A DNA stretch of 64,000 nt, taken from Deltaproteobacteria bacterium IMCC39146 (lineage in GTDB: Bacteria > Desulfobacterota > Desulfuromonadia > Desulfuromonadales > BM103). Numbering within the stretch: the first letter of the stretch is position 1; each line of letters opens with the position of its first letter. Where the stretch lies: positions 1 to 64,000 of the forward strand of contig JARUHP010000008.1 in the NCBI GenBank assembly GCA_030005635.1, written 5' to 3'. Below, piece by piece: positions 17,499 through 26,740 of the stretch. The translations under genes and the position numbers were made by a program. The notes beneath the pieces are model-generated. The model was not told the origin of the DNA. It did no database searches and saw only the letters and a program-made list of their open reading frames with translations.

Positions 17499-17541
17499 TT
17501 TGGATTGGAAAATTATGCTAATGAGAATGAGGCTTTGAGTT

Positions 17542-18492
17542 ATGATTCTGTTGCCACGAGGCAATCCTGTTAAGGAAAATATCAATCCTGGTAAAGTAAA
17601 TCTTGCGGATGCGTTGGGAAAGATCCGTCAGGGGAAGTTTACCGGATACATGCGATTTGATTTTCCTGAAGGGACCGGTGTTTTCATTTACCAGGAAGGT
17701 CGCCTCATCAGCGCACTCTTTGAGAATGAACGGGAACACCTGATTGCATATGATGGTATCTCCCGTACCTTCGACGAGTCTCTGAGTGGCAACGGTAAGC
17801 TGAACATCTATCGACTGTCTACCGAGCTGGCACACAGTATTCATACCCTCCTGCATGGTGAGGTTCTGCACAAAGGGCAGGATCTCCAGTTGATCGATAT
17901 TAAGTCCTTGCTGATTCGTATGCGCGAAGAGAAACGCAGCGGATGCCTGCGTATTTATTCTAAAGAACATATTGCCCTGATCTTCTATCGTGACGGTAAC
18001 CCCCTTGGTTTCTTCCACGATGGTTCAACGGATATTGAAACCACCGCAGACAGTTCCCTGTCGGTTGCCAAAGAGCCCGGAGCCAAGGTTGATGTTCTGG
18101 TGACTCGCGTTGATGGAGAAAAAAAACTGGCGGACCTTATGGAAACGGCAGATATCTCCGGTATGTGGGGTGCTGCTGTTGCCGAACGTCAACGTCAGCG
18201 CGAAGAACAGGAGAACGCCGCAAGTAAAACTCTTGAGACAAAAGAGTTGGATCGCCGGCAGAAGACACAGGAGCTTTTTAAAAGTTTTGCCATGGCGCAT
18301 CTCGGCAAGATCGGCTCCTTGCTGGTAGATAAAGAGTTTGACAAACTGAAACTCAACGGTGGGCCGATTAGCGATTCTGCTCTTGATGACTTTTACGCCA
18401 AGCTGGGTAAATCGGCCAAGTTGGTCGCAGGCTCCAGTAAAATCGATAAAATGCTGGATGATATGAAAAAGGGTTTCAAGGGACTCTCTTAA
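17542..18492 (+). CDS. DUF4388 (PATAN-like) domain protein
   Basis: A 316-residue cytosolic protein. The first half has the pattern LADALGKIRQGKFTGYMRF ... GVFIYQEGRLISA, repeated around residues 120-160 as LIDIKSLLIRMREEKRSGCLRI ... ALIFYRDGNPLGF. This looks like two DUF4388/PATAN-type domains, often found in signalling proteins of deltaproteobacteria and thought to bind other regulators. Residues about 210-245 are a glutamine- and glutamate-rich coiled coil. The assignment is from pattern memory only. A terminator follows directly, so it is a single-gene unit or the last gene of one. Confidence 0.6.
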   Translation: MILLPRGNPVKENINPGKVNLADALGKIRQGKFTGYMRFDFPEGTGVFIYQEGRLISALFENEREHLIAYDGISRTFDESLSGNGKLNIYRLSTELAHSIHTLLHGEVLHKGQDLQLIDIKSLLIRMREEKRSGCLRIYSKEHIALIFYRDGNPLGFFHDGSTDIETTADSSLSVAKEPGAKVDVLVTRVDGEKKLADLMETADISGMWGAAVAERQRQREEQENAASKTLETKELDRRQKTQELFKSFAMAHLGKIGSLLVDKEFDKLKLNGGPISDSALDDFYAKLGKSAKLVAGSSKIDKMLDDMKKGFKGLS

Positions 18493-18511
18493 AGGGCTCC
18501 AGTTCAGCTTC

Positions 18512-18537
18512 CGGCGGCTTTCGAGTCGCCGTTTTTT
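18512..18537 (+). terminator. Rho-independent terminator
   Basis: An 8-bp stem CGGCGGCT/AGTCGCCG with a stable TTCG tetraloop is followed by six T. It lies 20 bases past the stop at 18492. Confidence 0.9.
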
Positions 18538-18569
18538 AATGGTTCAATCTATATCTCAGGGAGGCCTTC

Positions 18570-19253
18570 ATGGAAATGTTTCAAGTTGTACTCGGAATCT
18601 TCTGGCTTATCGCCGGTGGCGTTTCTTTCTATTTCAGTATCGGTAATGCTCGGGTCTGGACCAGTATCGCCGTTGGCTTCTTCCTGATACTGGTTGGTGA
18701 GATCATCCCGGGCGCCATGCCGTTTCTCCCCGGTCTTAACAATCCCTACGTTCTGGCCATGGGGCATATCATCGGGACACTTTCGATTCTGACTATGAGC
18801 CACGGGTTTCAGGAATATTATGTTTTTACCAGGACTCTTGATTCTGAAGGCAGCAAGCTTCATGTTTACCTGGCTGTTGTCGGCGTTATGGGCGCGTCCC
18901 TGGTTTTCCTGTTAATCAACCCGACTCCTGATGAGAGCGTTCTCCGCGTCATCCGGATCGTGGAAAACACCAACTGGGTCTTCCTGTCGTTGATCAATAT
19001 CGACTTGATTCGCAAAATCTATCTCAATGTCAAGGACACTCCGATCAGCAATGGTTTTGTCGCTTTTATGGTCGTTTTCGCCTGTATCTTTCTCTGGAAA
19101 GGCTCTCAGCTGTATATCGATGTTTTCAGCCTCGACACGAAACAGCACTTGATTAACTACACCATTTCTCATTACAGCAACCTGACAGGCAACCTGCTCG
19201 CAAGTCTCTCGGTTGGGGGTACTTTCCTTTATCTGGGTAAGTTGCTACGTTAG
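18570..19253 (+). CDS. Multi-span inner-membrane protein of unknown function
   Basis: I do not recognise this 227-residue protein. It is hydrophobic throughout, with about seven likely spans (around residues 4-22, 29-48, 60-78, 94-113, 130-146, 160-178 and 205-223). Charged loops contain HGFQEYYVF and a conserved-looking WKGSQLYIDVF. The size and seven-span layout resemble small sensory or transport membrane proteins, but no motif supports either. It has a ribosome site (GGGAGG) and is flanked by two strong terminators, so it is transcribed alone. Confidence 0.7.
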   Translation: MEMFQVVLGIFWLIAGGVSFYFSIGNARVWTSIAVGFFLILVGEIIPGAMPFLPGLNNPYVLAMGHIIGTLSILTMSHGFQEYYVFTRTLDSEGSKLHVYLAVVGVMGASLVFLLINPTPDESVLRVIRIVENTNWVFLSLINIDLIRKIYLNVKDTPISNGFVAFMVVFACIFLWKGSQLYIDVFSLDTKQHLINYTISHYSNLTGNLLASLSVGGTFLYLGKLLR

Positions 19254-19280
19254 TTTTTAATGTAAAATATGTTCAATACT

Positions 19281-19318
19281 AAAGCGGGAGCATCCTTTTG
19301 GATGCTCCCGCTTTTTTA
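19281..19318 (+). terminator. Rho-independent terminator
   Basis: AAAGCGGGAGCATCC pairs perfectly with GGATGCTCCCGCTTT over a TTTT loop, followed by further T. A 15-bp stem of this kind could work in both directions. Confidence 0.92.
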
Positions 19319-19330
19319 ATCAAAGGCCTG

Positions 19331-19475
19331 GAACCACTAAGACACTAAGTCCACTAAGAGAGCCGACAGGAAAACCGTTTGTCTGGGGAAAAATAAACCC
19401 AAAAGATTTTGTTTCCTTAGTGGTCTTAGTATCTGTGGTGAATTGTCCCTTTTGTGTTCTTTGCGTTACTGTGAT
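19331..19475. repeat. Dispersed palindromic repeat (CCACTAAGACACTAAG type)
   Basis: The left arm CCACTAAGACACTAAG and right arm CTTAGTGGTCTTAGT form an imperfect long palindrome, ending in TTCTTTGCGTTACTGTGATG. It resembles the AACGCAAAGACGC family in layout but uses different units. No gene is visible. Confidence 0.7.
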
Positions 19476-19518
19476 GAAAAATCGGGCTAATTTGCTTTTT
19501 GTTTCTATATTTTTCGAA

Positions 19519-20346
19519 TCAGTTCTCGATCTTGTTGATGTGCACGTCTCTCTGTGGGAACGGAATCGTGATTCCTGCTTCCTTCAGAGCTTTGTGTACC
19601 ACCATATTGCCGCGGTAGAGGGTCTGAAAATACTTCTCTGTCGGCACCCAGTAACGCACGCCGAGGTCAATAGATGACTCTCCAAAGGCTTCGATACCGA
19701 TCTGTGGTGGCGGCTCTGAGCAGATGTCGTCAATCTTGCCTAGCGCAGCCTGGATAACCTCGATGGCCTTCTCGGGGTTGTCTTCGTAGCTGATCCCAAC
19801 AGTACTTTCGACGACTTTGTTGGCAAACGAGTTAACCTGAATTTCACCTACAATATGTTTGTTGGGGATCGTGATCTTCTCGCCGTCTTCATTGGTTAGA
19901 ATCGTTGTCGCCAGGTGGATCTCTTCTACCAGGCCGCTGACTCCGTTAATGGTTATAGTGTCGCCGATAACGAAGGGCCGGGACAGGATGATAACGAGTC
20001 CAGCACCGTAGTTGGAGACTGGGCCGGCGATGGCGAAGCTGGCGCCGAAGGCAACGGCGCCGAGGGCGGCGATGAAAGGTGCGATCGAGATGCCGAACTT
20101 GCCGATGGCGATAATAACCACGAAGGTCAGAATCAGAATTTTAACGACGCTGCCTAGAAAACGGGCGAGGGTGATGTCAACATTCTTCTTCTCGCACAGT
20201 TTCGTGACCAACCCACCAAGCCAGCTGGCAATCTTGGCACCGACAACCAGGATAATAATTGCGCCAACAATCTGGAAACTATAGCTGATGACGAATTCAA
20301 CGACGATGTTGTAAACTTGTTGGATTGTTTCCAGCTCTTGTTCCAT
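19519..20346 (-). CDS. mscS: Small-conductance mechanosensitive channel (MscS type)
   Basis: A 275-residue inner-membrane channel, close to the length of E. coli MscS (286). Three N-terminal spans are visible; the pore helix is the glycine/alanine-rich segment AALGAVAFGASFAIAGPVSN. The following beta domain (RPFVIGDTITINGVSGLVEEI) and an alpha/beta C terminus complete the fold. It releases solutes on osmotic downshock. The start is set at 20346 because GGAGAAAAAA lies just before it; the ATG at 20358 overlaps this site. It faces a small HD-GYP remnant upstream. Confidence 0.94.
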   Translation of the reverse strand: MEQELETIQQVYNIVVEFVISYSFQIVGAIIILVVGAKIASWLGGLVTKLCEKKNVDITLARFLGSVVKILILTFVVIIAIGKFGISIAPFIAALGAVAFGASFAIAGPVSNYGAGLVIILSRPFVIGDTITINGVSGLVEEIHLATTILTNEDGEKITIPNKHIVGEIQVNSFANKVVESTVGISYEDNPEKAIEVIQAALGKIDDICSEPPPQIGIEAFGESSIDLGVRYWVPTEKYFQTLYRGNMVVHKALKEAGITIPFPQRDVHINKIEN

Positions 20347-20386
20347 TTTTTTCTCCATGTTCAGAATTGATATCTGACATTGTACC

Positions 20387-20671
20387 AGAGGTGTGCCGCG
20401 CAGGGCGATACTCAGTACTTATGAGCATCACATGCGTTTTGATCAGCTCGGATATCCCTCTGACGGTAAAGATTGGCAGCAAATTTTAAGTAGCCAGGTT
20501 ACGGCTAGCTCAAAGGCTTACGATGCTTTACTTGCCTACAGGTCCTATCGTTCGCCGTTGCCGGTTGAAGAGGTCCTCGATAATATCTCCCAGCTGAAAG
20601 GGACTCAGCTTCATCCCCTCCTGGTTGATGGCTTCATGAGTTTTATGAAGCAGGTTCACACTGAGCATTAA
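20387..20671 (+). pseudogene. C-terminal remnant of an HD-GYP domain protein
   Basis: The open stretch begins after a TGA at 20375 and encodes about 94 residues. EHHMRFDQLGYP matches the HD-GYP signature HHERxDGxGYP, and SKAYDALLAYRSYRSPLPVEE matches the following DAYDALxxxRPYR helix. The upstream half with the HD metal ligands is missing, and the usual aspartate before AYDAL is serine-lysine. A start at GTG 20393 or ATG 20432 is possible, but the product could not be an active c-di-GMP phosphodiesterase. It is best read as a truncated gene. Confidence 0.65.
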
Positions 20672-20686
20672 TCGTAAGGATCAGCC

Positions 20687-21574
20687 TCAGCGGTCCTTGC
20701 TTGCCGTCAGAACAATCTGAATACGGCGATTCAAGGCTCTGTTCTGGGCTGTTGCGTTGCTGGCGACCGGACGGTACTCGCCATAGCCGACTGCGGAGAG
20801 TCTTTCGCCGGAGATGGCCGCCTTCTCCTGCAGGAAATGCAGAACCGTGGTCGCTCTTGCTGTGGAGAGCTCCCAGTTGCTCGGGAATTTTTGTGCGAGA
20901 GTGCCGCTGATAGGTACATTGTCGGTGTGGCCTTCGACCTGGATATCTTTGTCGACGGCGGATTTGAGTATGTCTCCGATCTGTTGCAGAACCTTGACTC
21001 CTGCGGACTTGAGGACGGCCTTACCTGAGTCGAAAAGGACCTTGTCGACCACGTTGACAGTCAGTTTTCCCTTGAGCTCGGATATTTTAACCTCGCCGCG
21101 CTGGATCTCTTCTTCGAGTTTCCCCACCAGTTCATTGTAGGTGCCCTGCACCTCAGCAAGCCGGGCTTCGCGCTCCAGGCGCTCTCCTTCCAGTTGCTGT
21201 TGCAGTTCACTGCTCCATTCGGTCAGTCGGTCGATCTCCTGACGCATCTCGGCCATGGCGGCTCCGGCTTCGGCGCTGCGGCTGGCCAGAACCTTTTCCA
21301 CCCGGTCCAGGTCAGCGCGTGCCCGCATGAGGTCTTCCTGGACGCGTTTGTTGCGCTCAATGGCTTCAAGTAAGCGCTGATTCAGACTGTCATTACGATC
21401 AACCAATTGGTTTTTGTCTTCTTTCAGGCTCTCGTAATCGCCTTCAAGGCCCTTGATAACAGATTGGAGGTATTGGTTCTCGTCCAGTTTCAGCTGGTGC
21501 TCGGTTTGACTGACGCATGCTGAGAGTGTTGCGAACATCACCAGAAACAGACTGAATTTGAAGTAGAATTTCAC
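20687..21574 (-). CDS. OmpA-family peptidoglycan-associated lipoprotein with coiled coil
   Basis: A 295-residue outer-membrane lipoprotein: signal peptide ending in LSAC with Cys20 as lipid site, a long coiled coil (about residues 30-155, rich in Glu, Arg, Leu), and a C-terminal OmpA domain. The last holds the motif IQVEGHTDNVPI and the NxxLSxxRA-like NWELSTARATTV that bind peptidoglycan. It probably tethers the outer membrane to the wall. The GTG at 21574 follows AAGGAG at the right distance; the longer reading to 21616 adds 14 non-signal residues. It is monocistronic. Confidence 0.9.
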   Translation of the reverse strand: MKFYFKFSLFLVMFATLSACVSQTEHQLKLDENQYLQSVIKGLEGDYESLKEDKNQLVDRNDSLNQRLLEAIERNKRVQEDLMRARADLDRVEKVLASRSAEAGAAMAEMRQEIDRLTEWSSELQQQLEGERLEREARLAEVQGTYNELVGKLEEEIQRGEVKISELKGKLTVNVVDKVLFDSGKAVLKSAGVKVLQQIGDILKSAVDKDIQVEGHTDNVPISGTLAQKFPSNWELSTARATTVLHFLQEKAAISGERLSAVGYGEYRPVASNATAQNRALNRRIQIVLTASKDR

Positions 21575-21806
21575 GAGCAGCTCCTTAGGGTTGTATAGAA
21601 ATCTGCAAATTTTCAAGAGTTCCCATTGTTGGCGATTTCAAGATAAATGTAAAGCTTGGAAATTGGCATGGTTACAGGCTTTTCAGTTGCTTGTAAAAGT
21701 TTCAATATGTTATAAAAATACACCTTAATATTAAATCGTGCCGTTCCGAGTTTCCGCGAGGAGACGAAGAAGATTCACCTTTGCAGACCCGTTGGAAACA
21801 TAATTT

Positions 21807-22637
21807 ATGAACTCATTTATACTCGATCCTATTCTACGTCGCGCCCTTGAAGAAGATATCGGCACCGGTGATGTCACCACGCAGGCAACGATAGAGCCAG
21901 GTACGCAGGCAAGTGCCGAACTGGTCGCCAAAGAAGATTTTGTTCTGGCCGGTGTTGATGTTGCACAACGTGTTTTCCAGCTGCTTTCTGCAGAAACTGC
22001 ATTCGAAAAACTTATGAATGACGGCCAGTCAGTAAAACGAGGTGATGTACTGGCCTGGATTAAGGGTGATGCCTCCGTTCTTTTGCAAGGCGAGCGCGTT
22101 GCGTTAAACCTTCTGCAGCGGATGTGTGGCGTTGCCACCCTCACCGCTGCGTTTACGAAAGAGGTTGAAGGAACCCAGGCGATAGTTGTTGATACGCGGA
22201 AAACTACGCCGGGGTTACGGGTTCTGGAAAAGTACTCGGTACGCATGGGCGGTGGGGGTAATCACCGCATGGCTCTTTATGATGCTGTACTGATCAAAGA
22301 GAACCATGTCGCCGCTGCCGGCGGCATCACCAATGCAGTCAGTCGCGCTCAACAACGTGTGCCGCACACCCAGAAAATAGAGGTAGAGGTTCGCAATCAG
22401 GAGGAGGTGGCAGAAGCTCTGGCTGTTGGTGCAGACATCCTGCTCCTCGACAACATGTCTCTTGACGAATTGTCTGCGGCCGTCGAGCTGGTTGGCGATC
22501 GCGCCATCACGGAAGCCTCCGGGGGAGTCAACCTGGAAAGTGTCCGGGCCATTGCCGAGATCGGCGTCCGCTTGATTTCTGTTGGCGCACTGACGCACTC
22601 TTATCGGTCTGTTGATATCTCCATGTTGTTTACTTAA
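21807..22637 (+). CDS. nadC: Nicotinate-nucleotide pyrophosphorylase (carboxylating)
   Basis: A 276-residue enzyme that converts quinolinate and PRPP to nicotinate mononucleotide in de novo NAD synthesis. Conserved segments are EDIGTGDVTT near the N terminus, VDTRKTTPGLRVLEKYSV, a GGGGNHR loop, and VEVEVRNQEE. The barrel ends with SVGALTHSYRSVDISM, typical of NadC. It leads a group of cofactor genes (nadC, birA, coaX) on the same strand; the birA start is 28 bases downstream. Confidence 0.97.
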   Translation: MNSFILDPILRRALEEDIGTGDVTTQATIEPGTQASAELVAKEDFVLAGVDVAQRVFQLLSAETAFEKLMNDGQSVKRGDVLAWIKGDASVLLQGERVALNLLQRMCGVATLTAAFTKEVEGTQAIVVDTRKTTPGLRVLEKYSVRMGGGGNHRMALYDAVLIKENHVAAAGGITNAVSRAQQRVPHTQKIEVEVRNQEEVAEALAVGADILLLDNMSLDELSAAVELVGDRAITEASGGVNLESVRAIAEIGVRLISVGALTHSYRSVDISMLFT

Positions 22638-22665
22638 ACTTACAGGGCGTGAACCTAACTAATTG

Positions 22666-23649
22666 ATGAAAACACCAGCCCCGCGAGAAACCATCCTCTC
22701 CCTTTTTAGCCAGACGCCAGACGGTTTTGTCTCTGGTGAAAGGATTAGTAATGAGTTGGGTGTTTCGCGAACGGCGGTCTGGAAGCACATTCGCAACCTT
22801 CGCCAGGCAGGTTACCAGATTGAAGCGATTCCTTCACGAGGGTACCAATTGCAGCAGTCTCCCGATGTCCTAATGCCGGAAGCTATTCAGTCCGGTCTCG
22901 AATGCCAGCTGGTCGGGTCTCGTATCCTCTCGCTTGATGAGGCTGATTCCACCAACCTGCAGGCCTGTCGCCTCGGTGATGAAGGGGCCGACGACGGGTT
23001 GGTGGTGATTGCTGATCGTCAAAGCTCCGGCAAGGGTCGGCTGGGTCGCCAGTGGGAATCACCCGGCGGCGTCAACCTTTACGCCTCGATTTTGCTGCGC
23101 CCTCCTGTTCTACCTTTTGAAGCCCCAAAACTGACCTTTCTCTCTGCTGTGGCAGTCTGTCGTGCCATTAAAAACTGTACCGGCCTTCAGCCAACGGTTA
23201 AATGGCCCAACGATATTCTCCTGAATGGAGCCAAGGTCGCAGGCCTCCTCAATGAAATGAGTTCTGAGACCGACCAGGTTCATTATGTGGTCCTCGGTAT
23301 TGGCGTTAATCTGAACATGCGCCTCGAACAGTTTCCCGACGAGCTGCGTTACCCAGCCACATCCCTTGCCATTGCCACCGGCAAGGCTGTCTCCCGTTTG
23401 GCCTTTACCCGTTCTTTGTTGCAGGAACTGGATGCTCTTTACCAGATCTATTTAGAGCAGGGCAGTGTACCGATTTTCGCTGCTTGGACAGAGCTCTGCG
23501 GCCTGACCGGTAAAGAGGTGCAGGTGGATTGCAATAATCTGTTGATTGAAGGCACTATGGTCGGCCTTGGTGATGATGGCGCATTGCTGGTTCGAACTTC
23601 GGCTGGTAAGATAGAGAGCATTTATGCAGGGGATGTGCGACCGGTTTAG
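22666..23649 (+). CDS. birA: Biotin-protein ligase / biotin operon repressor
   Basis: A 327-residue bifunctional protein. Residues about 10-65 form a winged helix (ISNELGVSRTAVWKHIRNLR), so it can repress biotin genes. The central ligase domain carries GKGRLGRQWESP for biotinyl-AMP and KWPNDILLNGAKVAGLL. The C-terminal SH3-like domain ends at DVRPV. It attaches biotin to carboxylase carrier proteins. The ATG at 22666 is used; the TTG before it overlaps. No biotin operator was recognised nearby. Confidence 0.95.
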   Translation: MKTPAPRETILSLFSQTPDGFVSGERISNELGVSRTAVWKHIRNLRQAGYQIEAIPSRGYQLQQSPDVLMPEAIQSGLECQLVGSRILSLDEADSTNLQACRLGDEGADDGLVVIADRQSSGKGRLGRQWESPGGVNLYASILLRPPVLPFEAPKLTFLSAVAVCRAIKNCTGLQPTVKWPNDILLNGAKVAGLLNEMSSETDQVHYVVLGIGVNLNMRLEQFPDELRYPATSLAIATGKAVSRLAFTRSLLQELDALYQIYLEQGSVPIFAAWTELCGLTGKEVQVDCNNLLIEGTMVGLGDDGALLVRTSAGKIESIYAGDVRPV

Positions 23650-23654
23650 AAGCC

Positions 23655-23748
23655 GTGACGCGTGACGAGGAACGAGTAATGAAACAGGTTGTCTGTCTTT
23701 TTATGTTTAATTTTCCCGCGTACCGCGTACCGCGTACCGCGTTCCGAG
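23655..23748. repeat. Short tandem heptamer CGCGTAC and flanking repeat
   Basis: The unit CGCGTAC occurs three times in a row plus a partial copy at about 23717-23742, between birA and coaX. A GTGACGCGTGACGAGGAACG segment at about 23656 looks like an opposed arm of the same repeat. It leaves little room for a coaX promoter. Confidence 0.7.
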
Positions 23749-23755
23749 GGTTTTA

Positions 23756-24526
23756 ATGCTTCTCGCTATAGATGTCGGCAATACCAACACCGTGCTTGGC
23801 TTGTACAAGGATAAGGAACTCGCACGCAGTTGGCGCTTAACCACGGATAAAGCCCGTACTGCAGATGAATGGGCGATGGTCGTACATGAACTCTTCAGCC
23901 TTAGTAGTTTGCATTTCCCCGATGTCTCAAATGTTATTATCTCCTGTGTCGTGCCGCCATTGCTGAACACTCTGGAGACACTGTGTGATAATTATTTCAA
24001 GCTCAAGCCGCTGGTGGTTGGCCCGGGAATCAAGACCGGCATGCCGATTCAGTATGATAACCCCCGAGAGGTTGGTGCTGATCGTATTGTTAATGCGGTG
24101 GCCGCTTACGCAAAACAGCAAACCAGTCTGATCGTTGTGGATTTCGGCACGGCGACAACTTTTGATTACATCTCCAGTCGTGGTGAGTATCAGGGGGGGG
24201 CTATTGCTCCGGGTCTGAGTATCTCTGCCGAAGCCCTCTACGAGAAGGCCAGCAAGCTGCCCCGGGTTGAAATTGTTTGCCCACCACAGGTAATCGCCAA
24301 AAATACAGTCAACAGCATGCAATCCGGTTTATTCTACGGTTACGTCGGTCTGGTGGATGGTATTGTCAGTCGCATGAAGCAGGAGTCTCGCGAAAAGCCC
24401 CATGTCATGGCGACCGGGGGGCTGGCGACGCTGATTGCACCATACAGTCAGACCATTGATGAAGTGGATAATAGTCTCACCCTGGAAGGTTTGCGGATCA
24501 TTTATGAACGCAACCATGTCGCTTAG
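23756..24526 (+). CDS. coaX: Type III pantothenate kinase
   Basis: A 256-residue kinase of the ASKHA fold that carries out the first step of coenzyme A synthesis. The N-terminal phosphate-binding motif is [12 protein letters not shown] (residues 5-16). The second motif is DFGTATTFD, and GADRIVNA, typical of CoaX, is present. The type III enzyme is insensitive to CoA feedback and requires a monovalent cation. coaBC, which acts later in the same pathway, lies at 41160 in this window. Confidence 0.96.
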   Translation: MLLAIDVGNTNTVLGLYKDKELARSWRLTTDKARTADEWAMVVHELFSLSSLHFPDVSNVIISCVVPPLLNTLETLCDNYFKLKPLVVGPGIKTGMPIQYDNPREVGADRIVNAVAAYAKQQTSLIVVDFGTATTFDYISSRGEYQGGAIAPGLSISAEALYEKASKLPRVEIVCPPQVIAKNTVNSMQSGLFYGYVGLVDGIVSRMKQESREKPHVMATGGLATLIAPYSQTIDEVDNSLTLEGLRIIYERNHVA

Positions 24527-24602
24527 TGGTCATTTAATAATCTGAAAATCATTACGATTATCTGACTATTGGAAATCATGAAGAACATTGAAAGGAGAGA
24601 TC

Positions 24603-26681
24603 ATGGCAAAGTTCGAAACTGAAAAGTTGAGGAACCTGGGCATCGTCGGACAAGGGGATGCGGGCAAGACCTCCCTGGTCGAAGCTATCTTATTCAACAC
24701 CGGGATGACCGATCGCCTCGGTAAAGTTGATGATGGCTCTTCGAACATGGATTTTGAGCCTGAAGAGACCAAGCGCAAGATCACGATTTCATCGAAGCTG
24801 CATCATTGCGAATGGAACGGCCATGAACTGCATATCGTAGATACTCCCGGTTACACAAACTTCCTGCATGATACTCGCGGCTGTATGCGCGTCCTTGGTG
24901 GAGCCGTTCTGCTGGTTTCGGCCGTTGACGGCGTCAAGGCCCAAACCCAGACACTCTGGAATTGGGCTGAAGAGTTTGAGATCCCCCGCATTGCTTTTAT
25001 CAATAAACTTGATCGAGAGCGTTCTGATTACCTCAAGGCTGTTGACGACATGGAGACGACCCTGGGTTGCCGACCTGTTGCTGTTAACATGCCGATCGGT
25101 GAAGAAGATAATTTTAAAGGGGTTATCGACCTGATCACCATGAAGGCGCGGCTTTTCAAGTTCGATGAAAAGGGCACCTATGACGAAGGAGATATTCCTG
25201 AAGAGTATCAGGCTGAAGCCGAACGTCTGCATGTGATGTTGATGGAGGCCTGTGCCGAAGCCGATGATGAGTTGATGGAGAAATACCTCGAAACCGAGGA
25301 ACTCTCCGAAGCGGAGGTCCTGCGTGGCTTGCGTGAGGGAACACTGACCGGTGTCTTTACCCCGGTTTTCTGTGGTAGTGCCACAGCCAATATCGGTATT
25401 CGTCAGTTACTTGATTACATCGTCCTCTGCATGCCTTCGCCGATCGACAAAGGGATTCAGTACGGCACCAACCCCAAGAATAATGAGCCGGAAGAGCGCC
25501 GCCCTGATCCTAACGAACCTTTCTCGGCAATGGTCTTCAAGACAATCAGCGATCCCTTTACCGGCAAATTGAATCTGTTCCGTGTTTATTCAGGAACAAT
25601 CAAGTCAGACAGCTCAGTGTTTAACCCCAACAAGGATTGTAATGAGCGACTTGGTCAGATCCTGTTGCCTGAGGGCAAAAAGCAAAAAGCCGTCAGCGAA
25701 GCTGTGGCCGGCGATATTGTCGCGATCGCTAAATTGAAAGAGACCACGACTGGTGACACCCTCTGTGATGCGAATAAGCCGATTGTCTACGAATGCCCGA
25801 TGAGCATGAAACCGGTCATCTCCTTTGCTCTTGAGGCGAAGAGCAAGGGTGATGAAGAGAAGATTTTTAGCGGACTTTCAAAATTGACAGATGAAGACCC
25901 CGCTTTGCAGTTGCAGCGCGATGTTGAAACCAAGGAAATGATCATCTCTGGGATGGGGCAAGTCCATGTCGAGGTTGCGGTTGAAAAGCTCAAACGCAAG
26001 TTCGGCGTTGATGTCCTCCTCAAAGAGCCGAAAGTCCCCTATCGTGAGGCCATCAAAAAATCGGTCGAGCAGTCTTATCGACACAAGAAGCAGTCGGGCG
26101 GCAAAGGTCAGTTTGCTGACGTGTCAATTAAGGTTAAGCCTCTTGAGAGGGGCTCTGGTTACGAATTCGTTGATAAAATCGTCGGTGGCGTAATCCCGCG
26201 GCAGTTTATTCCGGCTGTCGACAAGGGAATTCAAGAGTCAATAGGCAAGGGGCCTCTGGCGGGATATCCTGTCCAGGATGTTCAGGTCACCCTGTTCGAT
26301 GGTTCTCACCATTCAGTGGACTCCTCGGAGATGGCTTTCAAAATAGCGGGTTCGATGGCATTCAAGAAAGCACTTGAAGCTGCGACTCCGGTTCTCCTCG
26401 AACCGGTTGTGGAGATGGAGATTACTGTACCTGACGAATGTGTCGGTGAGGTTATCGGCGATATGAACTCCCGTCGTGGTAAAGTTCTTGGTATGGAACC
26501 CCAGGGAAGTAGTCAGTTGGTTAGGGCCCAGGTGCCGATGTCGGAAGTTCTGAAGTACGCTCCGGTCCTCCGTTCCATGACCTCTGACCGCGGATTGTTC
26601 ACTATGGAATTTACCCATTACGAAGAGGTGCCATCTCACTTGATGGCTAAACTTCTGGCAGAGCTGAACAAAGAAGATTAA
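24603..26681 (+). CDS. Elongation factor G-like GTPase (EF-G2 type)
   Basis: A 692-residue translational GTPase with the five EF-G domains. G1 is GQGDAGKT (residues 16-23), G3 DTPG (80-83) and G4 NKLD (134-137). Two features separate it from canonical EF-G: the histidine after DTPG that triggers GTP hydrolysis is Tyr84, and the switch I RGITI motif is KRKITI. These mark the second EF-G class, whose members often translocate weakly or act under special conditions. It is monocistronic here, without rpsL, rpsG or tuf. The ATG at 24603 follows AAAGGAGAG. Confidence 0.93.
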   Translation: MAKFETEKLRNLGIVGQGDAGKTSLVEAILFNTGMTDRLGKVDDGSSNMDFEPEETKRKITISSKLHHCEWNGHELHIVDTPGYTNFLHDTRGCMRVLGGAVLLVSAVDGVKAQTQTLWNWAEEFEIPRIAFINKLDRERSDYLKAVDDMETTLGCRPVAVNMPIGEEDNFKGVIDLITMKARLFKFDEKGTYDEGDIPEEYQAEAERLHVMLMEACAEADDELMEKYLETEELSEAEVLRGLREGTLTGVFTPVFCGSATANIGIRQLLDYIVLCMPSPIDKGIQYGTNPKNNEPEERRPDPNEPFSAMVFKTISDPFTGKLNLFRVYSGTIKSDSSVFNPNKDCNERLGQILLPEGKKQKAVSEAVAGDIVAIAKLKETTTGDTLCDANKPIVYECPMSMKPVISFALEAKSKGDEEKIFSGLSKLTDEDPALQLQRDVETKEMIISGMGQVHVEVAVEKLKRKFGVDVLLKEPKVPYREAIKKSVEQSYRHKKQSGGKGQFADVSIKVKPLERGSGYEFVDKIVGGVIPRQFIPAVDKGIQESIGKGPLAGYPVQDVQVTLFDGSHHSVDSSEMAFKIAGSMAFKKALEAATPVLLEPVVEMEITVPDECVGEVIGDMNSRRGKVLGMEPQGSSQLVRAQVPMSEVLKYAPVLRSMTSDRGLFTMEFTHYEEVPSHLMAKLLAELNKED

Positions 26682-26740
26682 TGTCTGCTTAAGAATCATG
26701 TTTCTCAACAATGATTGAGTAGCAGAACGGGAGATAATTT

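Noticed and set aside
19420-19677. A plus-strand frame over the repeat and the end of mscS.
   Set aside because: It is composed of repeat DNA and antisense mscS sequence.
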